Shown here piece by piece: positions 18,194 through 27,674 of a stretch of 64,000 nucleotides of DNA (the first letter of the stretch is position 1; each line of letters starts with the position of its first letter). A model generated the notes under the pieces. That model saw nothing but the letters and a program-made list of their open reading frames with translations, made no database searches and was not told the origin of the DNA. The stretch covers positions 124,001 to 188,000 of the forward strand of contig JADKCL010000073.1 of the NCBI GenBank assembly GCA_016718825.1, written 5' to 3'. A program made the translations under genes and the position numbers. This stretch comes from Bacteroidota bacterium. GTDB taxonomy: Bacteria; Bacteroidota; Bacteroidia; J057; JADKCL01.

Positions 18194-19243
18194 ATGAGAT
18201 TTAAAGCCTTCCACGCTCCGGATTTTCTTGAATTGGCTTCCCAAAGAACGGTTGTCCTCCGGTGTCTTGCTGTCATTTGTGGTCTTTGTTGTCAGTTTTC
18301 GCTTGGATTCTCACAACATCTGCCTCCATTTTCAGCCAAGGACCAACCCGCCGCACCGGACTATTCGCAGGAAAAATACTGGTCTGCCCTCCCCTTTCGC
18401 AAGGATGCGCCCGACAAAACTCCTTATGATGAAAAATGGGTCTCCGACAGCCTCAAAAAGGTCGATGTGTTTTACATCTATCCGACGTTGTTCATGAATG
18501 GGAAAACCTGGAATGCAGACGTCGACAAGAAGTCCCTCAATCGCCGAATCGACCATTTTCCGGTCAAGTTACAAGCTTCGATTTTTAACGGCGTCGGGCG
18601 AGTTTATGCCCCGAGGTACCGGCAGGCGATCATCGACAGCTACCACGACACCACGGGAAGCGGCCAAAAGGCCTTGGATTTCGCCTACGAAGACATCAAA
18701 GTCGCCTTCGAATACTACCTCGCGAACTACAATCAGGGCCGGCCGATCATCATTGCCTCCCACAGTCAGGGGACGACGCATTCACGGAGATTGCTCAAGG
18801 ACTATTTTGACAATCCCGAAATGAAAGCCAAGCTCGTCTGTGCCTACGCCGTCGGATTTGCACTGCATCAAGCTGATTATCAAATTCTCACGCCCTGTGA
18901 CTCTGCCACGCAGACCAATTGTTATGTAGGTTGGGCGAGTTTCAGGGAGGGTTATCGCTACGAAGGAGAATTGCCCTATTTCGGGGATGTTTGCGTGAAT
19001 CCTTTGTCTTGGACGCGTGACTCGGTGAGCGTACAGGCTTGGCCGGGCATTTTGCTCAACATCAAGCGCAAACGCGCCTATCAATCTTCGGCGCAAATCA
19101 TGGGGAAGCAACTGATGGTCCACACCAAAATGCCGCTCATGCGGCACCGAGACGTCTTGCACCTGGTCGATTTCAACCTGTTTTGGAGGGAAATTCGGCG
19201 GAATGCCAAGGATCGGGTCAACGCCTATTTTGAAACGCACTGA
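18194..19243 (+). CDS. DUF3089 secreted alpha/beta-hydrolase-like protein
   Basis: 349 residues. A hydrophobic signal (VVLRCLAVICGLCCQFSLGF) precedes the mature part. The region KVDVFYIYPTLF, RVYAPRYRQA, ALDFAYEDIKVAFEYYL and IIASHSQGTTHSRRLL is characteristic of the DUF3089 family, which has an alpha/beta-hydrolase fold; SHSQG carries the presumed nucleophile Ser. Conserved C-terminal His is within MRHRDVLHLVDFNLF. Substrate unknown; a periplasmic or secreted esterase/lipase-like role is inferred. It converges with the DUF2461 gene six bases away. Confidence 0.8.
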   Translation: MRFKAFHAPDFLELASQRTVVLRCLAVICGLCCQFSLGFSQHLPPFSAKDQPAAPDYSQEKYWSALPFRKDAPDKTPYDEKWVSDSLKKVDVFYIYPTLFMNGKTWNADVDKKSLNRRIDHFPVKLQASIFNGVGRVYAPRYRQAIIDSYHDTTGSGQKALDFAYEDIKVAFEYYLANYNQGRPIIIASHSQGTTHSRRLLKDYFDNPEMKAKLVCAYAVGFALHQADYQILTPCDSATQTNCYVGWASFREGYRYEGELPYFGDVCVNPLSWTRDSVSVQAWPGILLNIKRKRAYQSSAQIMGKQLMVHTKMPLMRHRDVLHLVDFNLFWREIRRNAKDRVNAYFETH

Positions 19244-19249
19244 GCCACC

Positions 19250-19939
19250 TCAATACAAAGGCAAGCCGTTTCCATCGGTCGTGAGCATCTCGCTCATGTA
19301 GTCAAAAAACGGGCGAATCGCTTGGAGACTGGCATTGGCTTGCACTACAAAGTCGGGCGCGACCACCTCGGCATCCGTGAAAAATCGTCTGAGAATGAAC
19401 TGTTTGTAGCGCAGCAATTCCACGGCCGGATGGTCTTTGGGAAATCCAACAGGTGCTGTTTTGAGTTGGTCACCTTGCATTTTGCCGAAGGTCTGCTGAA
19501 TGCCCGGCGCATCCAAAATCTCCTGCCATTCCTCAAAATTGTCCGCGATATCCTCCCGAATGCGTTTCAAATCCGCCGCATTGGGCCCATAAAATCCGGC
19601 CGAGACGTAGGAATTTCCGGGCTCGACATGGAAATAATAGCCGCCCCGCAAAGCAGGCTTGATGCGGTGAAATCCGCCGGCAAAACGTGTGTTGAACGGG
19701 GGTTTGTTTTTGTGGAACCGCAGGTCATTGTAGATGCGGTAGAGGTTGTGGCCCGGGCGCTCGGCCACGATGCGGTCGTGCGTGAGCATACGCGCCTGCA
19801 AATCCTGCGCGAAGACCTTCATATTGTCGTGGGCAAGGTCGTAGGTTGCTTTGTGAAGCCCAAACCATTCCTTGTTATTGTTTTCCCGAAGGTCTTTCAA
19901 AAATTGCAGGGTTTCGGGGGCGATCACAGTGGCAGACAT
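19250..19939 (-). CDS. DUF2461 (TIGR02453) family protein
   Basis: 229 residues from the ATG at 19939 (MSATVIAPETLQFLKDLRENNNKEWF). The N-terminal ...NNKEWF...H, then RIYNDLRFHKNKPPFNTRFAGGF and YYFHVEPGNSYVSAGFYGP, are the hallmarks of the family. The function is unknown. The open frame extends to 20068 upstream, but that part is Cys/Ser-rich junk and the known family starts at the chosen Met. Confidence 0.85.
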   Translation of the reverse strand: MSATVIAPETLQFLKDLRENNNKEWFGLHKATYDLAHDNMKVFAQDLQARMLTHDRIVAERPGHNLYRIYNDLRFHKNKPPFNTRFAGGFHRIKPALRGGYYFHVEPGNSYVSAGFYGPNAADLKRIREDIADNFEEWQEILDAPGIQQTFGKMQGDQLKTAPVGFPKDHPAVELLRYKQFILRRFFTDAEVVAPDFVVQANASLQAIRPFFDYMSEMLTTDGNGLPLY

Positions 19940-20006
19940 TTCTTGGAATTTGAATGCCAAAGATGGGGAGAAACTGCTAAATTGACGGAAATACCTACAC
20001 TTGGAA

Positions 20007-20585
20007 ATGCGGCATTTACAGAAGGAACTGGAATTTCTCAAAATGCTGAAGCAGTTGAATCGCTTCAAAGAAAAGTCAAGGTCGCCACGGGAACTGGACC
20101 TGCTTGGCGTCTATTTCTTGGAGGGACCTGTCGGAACCTGGAATCGAAGACTGATCTTGGATGGCCGCGGAAATTATCACCTTGGGCATTGGACAAGCTT
20201 GGGGAATTATTACCATCCCATGGAATCAGGGACTTACGAAATTATTGACAATCAATTCATTCCAAGCACACGCAACATCACTTTCCCCTTGAAGGCAATG
20301 CAAATTGTGCAACAATCGGATAGTGGACGGCCGCAGCTTGCGCTTGGTGAATTTTCCAATGGTCCGCTTGGGGATGAATACTTCATTCAGGCGGAATTCC
20401 CCACCGTGATGACATGCATCGCCACGGAGCACACAGGCTACGTCTTCACCAACAGCCTTACTTTGGGAAACCATTATCTCGTCCTCTCGCACGATCCCGC
20501 AAAGAACCGCTTCGTTTTGATCAACGACCGTGGTCGCACCCGCATTTATCCTGCAGCAATCTTTCAACGAAAAGGATTAATTTGA
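20007..20585 (+). CDS. Hypothetical protein
   Basis: 192 residues from the ATG at 20007 (a TTG two codons earlier is also in frame). No family recognised. No signal peptide. The N-terminus is helical and basic; the remainder is beta-rich with repeated aromatic/Gly motifs (GNYHLGHWTSLGNYYHPMESGTYEI). It is followed after six bases by the SUMF-like gene and probably shares its transcript. TACACTTG just upstream of the ATG may be a -7 box. Confidence 0.6.
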   Translation: MRHLQKELEFLKMLKQLNRFKEKSRSPRELDLLGVYFLEGPVGTWNRRLILDGRGNYHLGHWTSLGNYYHPMESGTYEIIDNQFIPSTRNITFPLKAMQIVQQSDSGRPQLALGEFSNGPLGDEYFIQAEFPTVMTCIATEHTGYVFTNSLTLGNHYLVLSHDPAKNRFVLINDRGRTRIYPAAIFQRKGLI

Positions 20586-20591
20586 GGAAGA

Positions 20592-22034
20592 ATGTTCGTC
20601 CCCGCCATGCAAAAATTGTTGTTTTCCAAACGAATGTCCCTGCTCCTGCTGCTTTGGCTTCCAATGCAATTGGCCGCCCAATGCCCCTCTGTCCAGAGTT
20701 GGCTGCGCGAAGCGACCGAGATCAAACCGGGGGTTTGGATTGCCAATGCGGAAGTCTCTGTGCGGGACTATGAGACGTTTCAATGGTATATTCTCAAAGA
20801 CAGCGGCGAGGTGATGTACGTTGCGCTTCTCCCACCACCCGAGTTCTATTCCCTAGACCATTCGACGCCACGATGGGGCTACCGGCAGACTGGAAACTGG
20901 ACTGAAGGCCATTTCCCGATTGAGGCCGACCATCCCATGGCTGGCATTGTACAACGGCAAGCCGACGAATACTGCAAATGGTTCAGCATGATGCTCATGC
21001 ATCTGCAACTCTACTATCATCCAAGCGACAACCTCTCGCAGCTGTACGACAATTTTCCAACGATTCGTTTTCGGCTACCTACGCCCGAGGAATGGAACCT
21101 GGCGGCTTCCAAAATCTTGCCACCCAAGAAAACTTCTGATTACGAGGAATTACCGAGTCGCTATTTGTTTACACGAACGGTGAATTCTTCAAGGCCTGGA
21201 GAGAAATTGCTGCATTTTCATGACAATGTTTCGGAAATGACCACGGACCCGAATGTGGTCATAGGTGGAAACTACGCCGCCGAAGGGCTCGGAATCAGCA
21301 ACTTGTCCGGTGAGAAACCCGATCAAAAAATGGGATTTCGGATCGTGTTGGAGTTCCCCGACAGCATCAAACCATTTTACCCAGAAATCCCCAATCATTT
21401 ACTTCGCCATTGTGGCAAATCCTCTGCTTTTGAAAAACCACGAGACTGGCCCATCAAGATGGATCCCAAACACCGGCAGTTCGAAAATGAATTTTATCCC
21501 TACAACCTGAAGCAGCAATGCATTGAGATCGAGCCGAATATATGGCTTTCCAAATCTGACGTCAGCGTAGGGCAATTCGCTTACTACACGTTCTTCTTGC
21601 TGTCGGATTCCGGAGAATACTATACCCGTCAATGTTCGCCGATAAATTGGACGTACACTTCTGACTATAAAATAAAAATTCTCTTGGACAGTCTGAATGA
21701 AGCCCCGCTACAACAAAGGCTGCTTCCCATACGCGGAATATCCCAAAAGCAGGCGGAGAGGTTTTGTCAATGGATGACCGTACACCATATTTTTGAGGTC
21801 TCCCGCCCCGGAGCTGCGTGTCGGTATCGCTTTCGGCTAATGACGCCGGCGGAGTTGCAATTGGCCATTAAAGTGGATCCCACGGTCAGCCCCAAAGCCA
21901 CTGAAATGGGGTTCAGGTATGTGGTCGAAGTGTTACCTACGCATCCTGACGCTGTGCATTTCAAAGCAGTCCCGGAAATGCTCGTGAAGAGAAATTACGA
22001 CCGCCGTCGCTGGATTTGGCCCGGATTTGAATGA
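20592..22034 (+). CDS. Secreted protein with two tandem SUMF/GldJ-GldK-like modules
   Basis: 480 residues from 20592; the ATG at 20607 (MQKLLFSKRMSLLLLLWLP) gives a cleaner signal peptide. Module 1 has the sulfatase-modifying-factor pattern: AEVSVRDYETFQWYIL, DHPMAGIVQRQADEYCKWFS, RFRLPTPEEWNLA, DNVSEMT, GGNYAAEG, MGFRIVLEF. Module 2 repeats it in degraded form: SDVSVGQFAYYTFFL, GISQKQAERFCQWM, RFRLMTPAELQLA, MGFRYVVEV. The catalytic cysteines of true formylglycine-generating enzyme are absent, so it is more like the non-enzymatic GldJ/GldK proteins of the T9SS/gliding apparatus. A near copy, broken by a stop, lies 3 kb downstream. Confidence 0.7.
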   Translation: MFVPAMQKLLFSKRMSLLLLLWLPMQLAAQCPSVQSWLREATEIKPGVWIANAEVSVRDYETFQWYILKDSGEVMYVALLPPPEFYSLDHSTPRWGYRQTGNWTEGHFPIEADHPMAGIVQRQADEYCKWFSMMLMHLQLYYHPSDNLSQLYDNFPTIRFRLPTPEEWNLAASKILPPKKTSDYEELPSRYLFTRTVNSSRPGEKLLHFHDNVSEMTTDPNVVIGGNYAAEGLGISNLSGEKPDQKMGFRIVLEFPDSIKPFYPEIPNHLLRHCGKSSAFEKPRDWPIKMDPKHRQFENEFYPYNLKQQCIEIEPNIWLSKSDVSVGQFAYYTFFLLSDSGEYYTRQCSPINWTYTSDYKIKILLDSLNEAPLQQRLLPIRGISQKQAERFCQWMTVHHIFEVSRPGAACRYRFRLMTPAELQLAIKVDPTVSPKATEMGFRYVVEVLPTHPDAVHFKAVPEMLVKRNYDRRRWIWPGFE

Positions 22035-22417
22035 GGTTTTTTGGGAAAACGCAGGCTGCCTAGACGCGTACTTGACCAGAAGGTAAACGCAAATATTCTG
22101 TAAATTGAATAAATCTAGCGCCTCTTGTAGCACCTCCTTCCTAACCATAAGACGGTTTGTCAGCACATTTCAGCGGTAGTTCATCACCAACCCTATCATG
22201 CGGAGGTGTATCGTGAGGCGCCAGATTTCTCCGCTTCGTCTTTGGATATTTGCTGCGCCTCCTTCGGAGCCATGCAAATACCCAAAGACTCCGGTCGAAA
22301 TGACAAACGGTTTGGCTTACTAGAAATCTTCCCGATAAGCAGAAAAAATACGCATGCCAAGCTGCTACTGCTACCCGCGCAAATCAACGTGACTGAGGCT
22401 GGACATCCAATTCCCGT
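22035..22417. other. Intergenic region with duplicated flank and repeat-like sequence
   Basis: The first ~75 bases (22035-22107) are clearly homologous to 25073-25147 after the second SUMF-like copy, sharing for example cgcaaatattctgtaaattg. The 22205-22310 part contains agatttctccgcttcg followed by tccggtcgaaatgac in inverted style, resembling dispersed non-coding repeats in many genomes. No convincing gene. The small ORFs there are not credible. Confidence 0.4.
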
Positions 22418-23398
22418 TCATTTTTCCACAAACTTCCCATCGACCCAGTAGCGTTTGATTTTGCCTACACGCACCGCATCCTGCAATATTTCCACCTCAC
22501 ATTCATGACCCGGAACGTTCGCTTTGAGCGCCTCGGTGAGGGCAGCTGGCAAATATTGCGTTGTCACATTCTCCCATGCTGCATTTTTCCAACGCCAAAG
22601 AAGCAGCATTGACTCACAACCTTCATCAAAGAGCAATTCTCCATCGTCGGCCTCTCCTGCAGGGCTTGAATAATTGCTGCGGTAAGATTGCAACACAAAG
22701 AATCCTGAGGTAGAAGGCAGAACTTGGAAGGTCTCATATTGATCGTTCCCGGTGCCCGCATTGGACCAATTGTGATAGCAATCAAACCGAAGCGGCGAAA
22801 AATGCTGCATCTCCAAGCCAATGGTATTCAAGGCTTTGCCGATGCCCTCTTTCCACTCAAAGCCTTCGAGGCGATATTGGGTCGCAAACCATTCTTGATC
22901 GGGTTCAGTAGCCCATTTCTGATCCAACAAAGCAAAGAATGCCTCTTTGTCTTCCGATTGCACCTTGGCCTCAATGGCTTTGAGTGCGAATGGCAAGGTC
23001 TTGTTGGTCTTTTTCAAGGTCCATTCCCCGGAAAAACTGCCGAGCGTCGCATCCCATTTTCCGACGAAGCGTTCTTGCCATTCCGCGCCTTCTACCAAAG
23101 CATAGCGCAGCTCCATCGTGTGGTTGGCGAGGCATAAACGCCCGCTGAGATCAATCGACCGAACTTGGCTGCGGTAATAATATTGCCCCTTCACGTCGGT
23201 GCATTCGCCCTCGGCCAATGTCCAGAAGGGCTGATTCCCATCACGTTGCAAATGCATTTCAATCCTGATGCCATCGCCCAACGTGCCAACGAGTTGGATG
23301 TCATTGGCGACGTAGGTGTCGACTTCTTGCGCTGATAAAACGTGGGTGAACTGCAATAGCAAAACGGCAAGGCCGGCAAGTAGGTAGCGAGGTTTCAT
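22418..23398 (-). CDS. Hypothetical secreted protein
   Basis: 326 residues with a standard signal peptide (LLAGLAVLLLQFTHVLSAQ). No family recognised. The mature part is beta-rich early (GIRIEMHLQRDGNQPFWTLAEG, GRLCLANHTMELRYALVEG, WDATLGSFSGEWTLKKT), a pattern often seen in Bacteroidota proteins that describe 'insensitive' beta-barrel-like domains, and helical later. No T9SS tail, so it is likely periplasmic. It sits, in opposite orientation, between the two SUMF-like copies. Confidence 0.65.
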   Translation of the reverse strand: MKPRYLLAGLAVLLLQFTHVLSAQEVDTYVANDIQLVGTLGDGIRIEMHLQRDGNQPFWTLAEGECTDVKGQYYYRSQVRSIDLSGRLCLANHTMELRYALVEGAEWQERFVGKWDATLGSFSGEWTLKKTNKTLPFALKAIEAKVQSEDKEAFFALLDQKWATEPDQEWFATQYRLEGFEWKEGIGKALNTIGLEMQHFSPLRFDCYHNWSNAGTGNDQYETFQVLPSTSGFFVLQSYRSNYSSPAGEADDGELLFDEGCESMLLLWRWKNAAWENVTTQYLPAALTEALKANVPGHECEVEILQDAVRVGKIKRYWVDGKFVEK

Positions 23399-23547
23399 GC
23401 CGACAATTTAGTGGATTTCAGGAGAAGAATGCATTGGGAGTGGTGCCGCGTGCTTGGGACGACCGGATTTTTCCCTAAATTCATGCATCAACGCTCAAAA
23501 TGCCGATGCTGATCCATTTATCTACGCGGCCCCTTTTGGATTCGAGG

Positions 23548-23610
23548 GCCACAAGGCACGAAGACAAAAAAACAAAAAAAAAAGGGGGCGGTGTCTTCGT
23601 GCCTCGTGGC
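23548..23610. repeat. REP-like inverted repeat with A-rich loop
   Basis: Arms 23548-23566 and 23592-23610 pair over 19 positions with one mismatch; the 25-base loop is almost all A then G. The arm contains the unit AAGGCACGAAG. Such hairpins occur as dispersed intergenic elements in Bacteroidota; only one copy is present here. Confidence 0.6.
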
Positions 23611-23677
23611 AAATTGGGGGAGGGTCACCAATCTGTCGAGTGAGATGATTATGGCCGCGTCGAGTATACCTTCAACA

Positions 23678-25072
23678 ATGCGCCGGATCATACTCCTCCT
23701 TTGCCTATTGCTTCCAATCGTTGCAGCCGCGCAAGTCCCCTCTGTCCAGGGCTGGCTCAGCGAAGCGACGGAAATCAAACCGGGGGTCTGGATCGCCAAT
23801 GCGGAAGTCTCCGTGCGGGATTATGAGGCGTTTGAATAGTACATTCTCATGGACAGCGGCGAAGCGATGCACAGTGCGCTTCGCCCGCCGCCAGAGTTCT
23901 ATCCCCTAGACCATTCGACGACCTGGGGCTACAGGCAGGAAGGAAACTGGGAACCCGACCATCCCATGGCTGGCATCACGCGTTTGCAGGCAGATGAGTA
24001 TTGCAAATGGTTCAGCATACATCTCATGCGAATTCAACTTGGCTATGACCTAGAGGTTGATTATCGCCAACGACCTGAAAATTTTCCAGAGATTCGCTTT
24101 CGCCTTCCTACCCCCGAGGAATGGAACCTCGCCACTGCGAAAATCCTACCTCCCAAGAAAACTACTGATTACCAAGAATTGCCAAGCCGCTATGTGCATA
24201 CACGAACCGTGCAATCTTCGAGGCAGGGGGAGAAATTGCTGCATTTTCATGACAATGTTTCGGAGATGACCACGGACGCCAATATCGTTATGGGTGGCAA
24301 TTTTGCCTCCGAGGGGCTTGGGATCAGCACCTTGTCCGGGGAAAAACCAGATCAAAAAATGGGATTTCGCATCGTGCTGGAGTTCCCTGATAGCTTGGAA
24401 GCATTTTACCCAAAGATACCGAATGCGACGCTCCACAAATGGGAATTGTACACCCCATGGGACAAGCCCCGCGATCGGCCCATTCAACTTGATCCCAAAC
24501 ACCGGCAGTACGAAAATGAATTTTATCCCTACAACCTGAAGCAACAATGCATTGAAATTGAGCCGAATATCTGGCTTTCCAAAACTGACGTCAGCGTGGG
24601 GCAATTCGCCTACTACATGTACTTTTTGTTGTCGGATTCTGGAGAAACATATATCCCTCCAAGATCGCCAATGAAATGGACGTATTATTCTGACTCCAGA
24701 ACAACAACTCTCTTGGACAGTCTGAATGAAACCACGCCACAACAAAGGCTGCTGCCCATGCGCGGGATATCCCAAAGGCAGGCGGAGTGGTTTTGCCAAT
24801 GGATGACCAGTCACCATTACTTTGAGGTCTCTCCTCCGGGCAATGCGTGTCGGTATCGCTTTCGGCTAATGACGCCGGCGGAGTTGGAATTGGCAATGAA
24901 AATGGATCCCAGTGTGACCCACAAAGCCACTGAAATGGGGTTCAGATTTGTGGTCGAAGTGATGCCAACGCATCCTGACGCTGTGCGTTTCAAAGCAGTC
25001 CCTGCGCATTTGGTGAAGGGATATTATGGTTATTGGAATCGAAATCGCACGATATGGCCCGGATTTGACTGA
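23678..25072 (+). pseudogene. Second SUMF-like paralogue interrupted by an amber codon
   Basis: The translation from the ATG at 23678 (MRRIILLLCLLLPIVAAAQ) is closely similar to the 20592 gene throughout, but codon 23837-23839 is TAG where the paralogue has TGG (FQWYIL versus FE*YIL). The frame is otherwise open to 25072 (WPGFD stop). Both SUMF-like modules are preserved after the stop, so the lesion is recent, an assembly error, or a read-through site. If real, only a 53-residue secreted peptide is made, unless translation restarts at the ATG at 23849. The homology continues about 75 bases past the stop codon, showing that a ~1.5-kb segment was duplicated. Confidence 0.75.
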
Positions 25073-25183
25073 GGGTTTTTGGCAAATAGCAGGCTGCCTC
25101 TGCTCACCGTTGACCAGAAATTCAACGCAAATATTCTGTAAATTGAAGCCCCAATCGCATCGTTCATCGTTGAATATCACTTT

Positions 25184-26050
25184 GTGAAATCCAAGGAAAA
25201 CATAGAAATCCCCACCCACAGCCTGGAATCTGCGCAGGAGCAGATTGTATTGCGCAGCATTGACCACAAAAACCACTATGATTTCACCAAGGTGCATCGC
25301 CACAGCTATTTTGAGCTGATGTTTTTTGAACAGGGCGGTGGCACAAACTTGATCGACTTCAATGCCCACGAAGTCAAATCCAATTCCTGTTATCTGATCT
25401 ATCCGGGGCAAATTCACTTGCTGAATCGCGCGCCGGGGTCGTTTGGGTCTGTGATTCAGTTCACCTTGGACGCCATCGAATCCCCGAAACTTCAGCTGTT
25501 GCTCCAAGAAAAGGCTTGGTCAGGTTTTGCAGCGGTGGTATTCGAAGAAGGGGAAGCGCAGATGAAGGAGGTGATGCCCCTCGTGGAGCTGATCGGGAAA
25601 ACGGCCTCGGATTCCGGCAAATACAAGCAAAATACGAAGCAGCATTTGCTGCAAGCCCTGCTTTTTGCCTTGTTTTCGATGTCGAATGAGACGTCCCCGT
25701 CGGATGCAATGGACCATCGTTTCTATCAATTCCTGCAGCTCGTCGACCTGAATTTCAAAACCGAACAAACGGTGGCATTCTACCTTGACCGCCTGACGAT
25801 GCCTGAAAAAAAATTGGCGGCGCTCGCGCAGAGGTTCAGAGGAATTAGCCCGCTGCAGATCATCCACCAACGCATTTTACTGGAAGCAAAGCGAATGTTG
25901 GCCACTGGCAATCAGCCGCATAAAGAAATTGCCTACGAACTCGGATTCGACAGTCCCGCGAGTTTCAGCGCCTTCATCAAGAAAAAAACCGGATTGACGG
26001 CCTCGGAAATCCAAACGCAGGTGGCGGAAATTCACATTCAAAAGCCGTAA
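25184..26050 (+). CDS. AraC-family transcriptional regulator
   Basis: 288 residues from a GTG at 25184. The N-terminal part is an AraC-type cupin (KVHRHSYFELMFFEQGGG, NSCYLIYPGQIHLLNRAPGS). The C-terminal ~100 residues hold the two-helix-turn-helix domain (LAALAQRFRGISPLQIIHQRILLEAKRML, HKEIAYELGFDSPASFSAFIKKKTG). The inducer is unknown. The gene lies just after the amber-interrupted SUMF copy and before a T9SS protein; nothing ties it to either. Confidence 0.85.
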   Translation: MKSKENIEIPTHSLESAQEQIVLRSIDHKNHYDFTKVHRHSYFELMFFEQGGGTNLIDFNAHEVKSNSCYLIYPGQIHLLNRAPGSFGSVIQFTLDAIESPKLQLLLQEKAWSGFAAVVFEEGEAQMKEVMPLVELIGKTASDSGKYKQNTKQHLLQALLFALFSMSNETSPSDAMDHRFYQFLQLVDLNFKTEQTVAFYLDRLTMPEKKLAALAQRFRGISPLQIIHQRILLEAKRMLATGNQPHKEIAYELGFDSPASFSAFIKKKTGLTASEIQTQVAEIHIQKP

Positions 26051-26149
26051 ATTCATAATGATTCTGAGAATGGAATGAAGGAGATTTGTTTCAGGTTCTT
26101 GCAAGACCATCGATTCTCAAGATTCATTTCTCAATTGAATGAAAACGAT

Positions 26150-27424
26150 ATGAAACACTTCAAAATAGTATTTGCGCTTGTCATCTTGCTGTTTGGCAAC
26201 CATTGCTTTGCACAATGGGGCTGGAATTCGATCAGCATGAATCCGACCCAAAGGATGCAGTCGATGAATTTCCTGACCGAAGACATCGGTTATGCGATGA
26301 TGACTGCCGATCAAACGGGTGCCAAAACCTTGGAAAAAACGACGGATGGCGGGTTCATTTGGACGGCGATTCCACTTCCCGTCGTGGGGCAGGAATTTCA
26401 ATCCCTTCATTTTCATGCAGATGGCGCAGGCGTGGTGGTTTTTCGCAACCTGCAAGATCCGGTCACACCGACGCGAATCTACCAAACGCTTGATGACGGA
26501 ATGAATTGGCAAGACATTTCGCCCGACACGACGGCGACGGGTATGGGAAATGCAGTTTGCCAATTTCTCGATCAGGACACCGGCTTCTTTTCGACGGATC
26601 AGTTTCTCTACGCTACCGTTGACGGCGGCACGAATTGGACCACGCATACCTTTAATGTGTACCCGATGTCGATCAGTTTCTACGATTCCCAAAATGGTAC
26701 GATCGGCACCTTTGACGGTACATTCAACTACTTTGGCGGAATGCTGACGACCACGAATGGCGGCCAAACTTGGACGCAGACGGATCTTACCGGAAATGGA
26801 ACGGTCATTGGAGCCGTCGGACAACTTTCGCCGACGATCGCTTTTGCCGCGCCTGTGCAATTCGGAGCCTATAGTCAGCATCAATTCTACCGAACGACCA
26901 ACAATGGCGCGACTTGGGATACCCTGCAAGTGCCCAATACATTGCCGAATTCGGAATTGAAAGCGCTCGATTTCAAGGATGAATTGAATGGGGTGGCCGC
27001 GGTAACGGAAATCGGCGGTGTCAGCTATTTCTACGAAACGACGGATGGCGGAAATAACTGGACCTATTTTGATTCCCTTCCCGGACTGAGCATCAACGAC
27101 TTGCAACTCATTGGCAATACCGGCTACCTTGCAGGTGGCGAATTGGGTGTCTTTTACCGCCTGACACTGGGAATGTCCGTCGAAAATGCACATTCAAATT
27201 CGCTCCATGTCTATCCCAATCCTGCGATTTCCGGCCAAACGATTCGTTTTGAAGGGATGGAAGATTTCAAAGAATTGACCTTGATGGACCTCTCCGGAAA
27301 AGCCATTTACCAATCGACGGTTGAAGGAAACGCCTTGGATTTACCTTCGTTACCTTCGGGGATCTATTTCCTTCGAATGGATGGCATTGAGGGTTCGAAA
27401 TGCGCCAAATTGATTGTTGAATAG
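26150..27424 (+). CDS. BNR/Ycf48-like beta-propeller protein with type A T9SS domain
   Basis: 424 residues from the ATG at 26150 (MKHFKIVFALVILLFGNHCFAQ). The mature protein repeats the pattern TTDGG..W (KTTDGGFIWTA, ATVDGGTNWTT, TTTNGGQTWTQ, RTTNNGATWDT, ETTDGGNNWTY), typical of Ycf48-like/BNR propeller blades. The last ~75 residues (NSLHVYPNPAISGQTIRF, LTLMDLSGKAIYQS, LPSGIYFLRM, KLIVE) are the type A T9SS sorting domain. An outward-facing binding protein is inferred. The upstream in-frame extension to 26075 lacks a signal peptide and is rejected. Confidence 0.8.
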   Translation: MKHFKIVFALVILLFGNHCFAQWGWNSISMNPTQRMQSMNFLTEDIGYAMMTADQTGAKTLEKTTDGGFIWTAIPLPVVGQEFQSLHFHADGAGVVVFRNLQDPVTPTRIYQTLDDGMNWQDISPDTTATGMGNAVCQFLDQDTGFFSTDQFLYATVDGGTNWTTHTFNVYPMSISFYDSQNGTIGTFDGTFNYFGGMLTTTNGGQTWTQTDLTGNGTVIGAVGQLSPTIAFAAPVQFGAYSQHQFYRTTNNGATWDTLQVPNTLPNSELKALDFKDELNGVAAVTEIGGVSYFYETTDGGNNWTYFDSLPGLSINDLQLIGNTGYLAGGELGVFYRLTLGMSVENAHSNSLHVYPNPAISGQTIRFEGMEDFKELTLMDLSGKAIYQSTVEGNALDLPSLPSGIYFLRMDGIEGSKCAKLIVE

Positions 27425-27523
27425 GGTTTTTGGCATTCGAATTCCGTACAAGGAGAGAAGGTCTTTTCAAGTTGCAATTTCAAGTGACCATCGATCGGGA
27501 ATTACCTTCATTCACCTCCTTGA

Positions 27524-27594
27524 CTTTGCGGCCCTTTGCGCCTTTGCGGTTTTCTCCCCCCGATGAAACCGCAAAGGCGCAAAGGGCCGCAAAG
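27524..27594. repeat. Perfect 29-bp inverted repeat (hairpin element)
   Basis: Arms 27524-27552 and 27566-27594 are exact reverse complements, separated by 13 bases (tctccccccgatg). Each arm is itself made of the short unit CTTTGCG repeated with small changes. It sits between two co-oriented genes. It could act as a terminator for the T9SS gene, but its length and internal repetition suggest a dispersed REP-like element. Confidence 0.85.
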
Positions 27595-27674
27595 CAAAGG
27601 CAAATCGTGGAAGGCAGAGACAGGACCGCGAATCCATCCTAACATCCATCTCTATTTTCAGCTAAATTTACGCC

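Noticed and set aside
22196..22451. Small ORFs in the gap after the first SUMF-like gene
   Set aside because: Overlapping ORFs on both strands with no family features; they coincide with repeat-like non-coding sequence.
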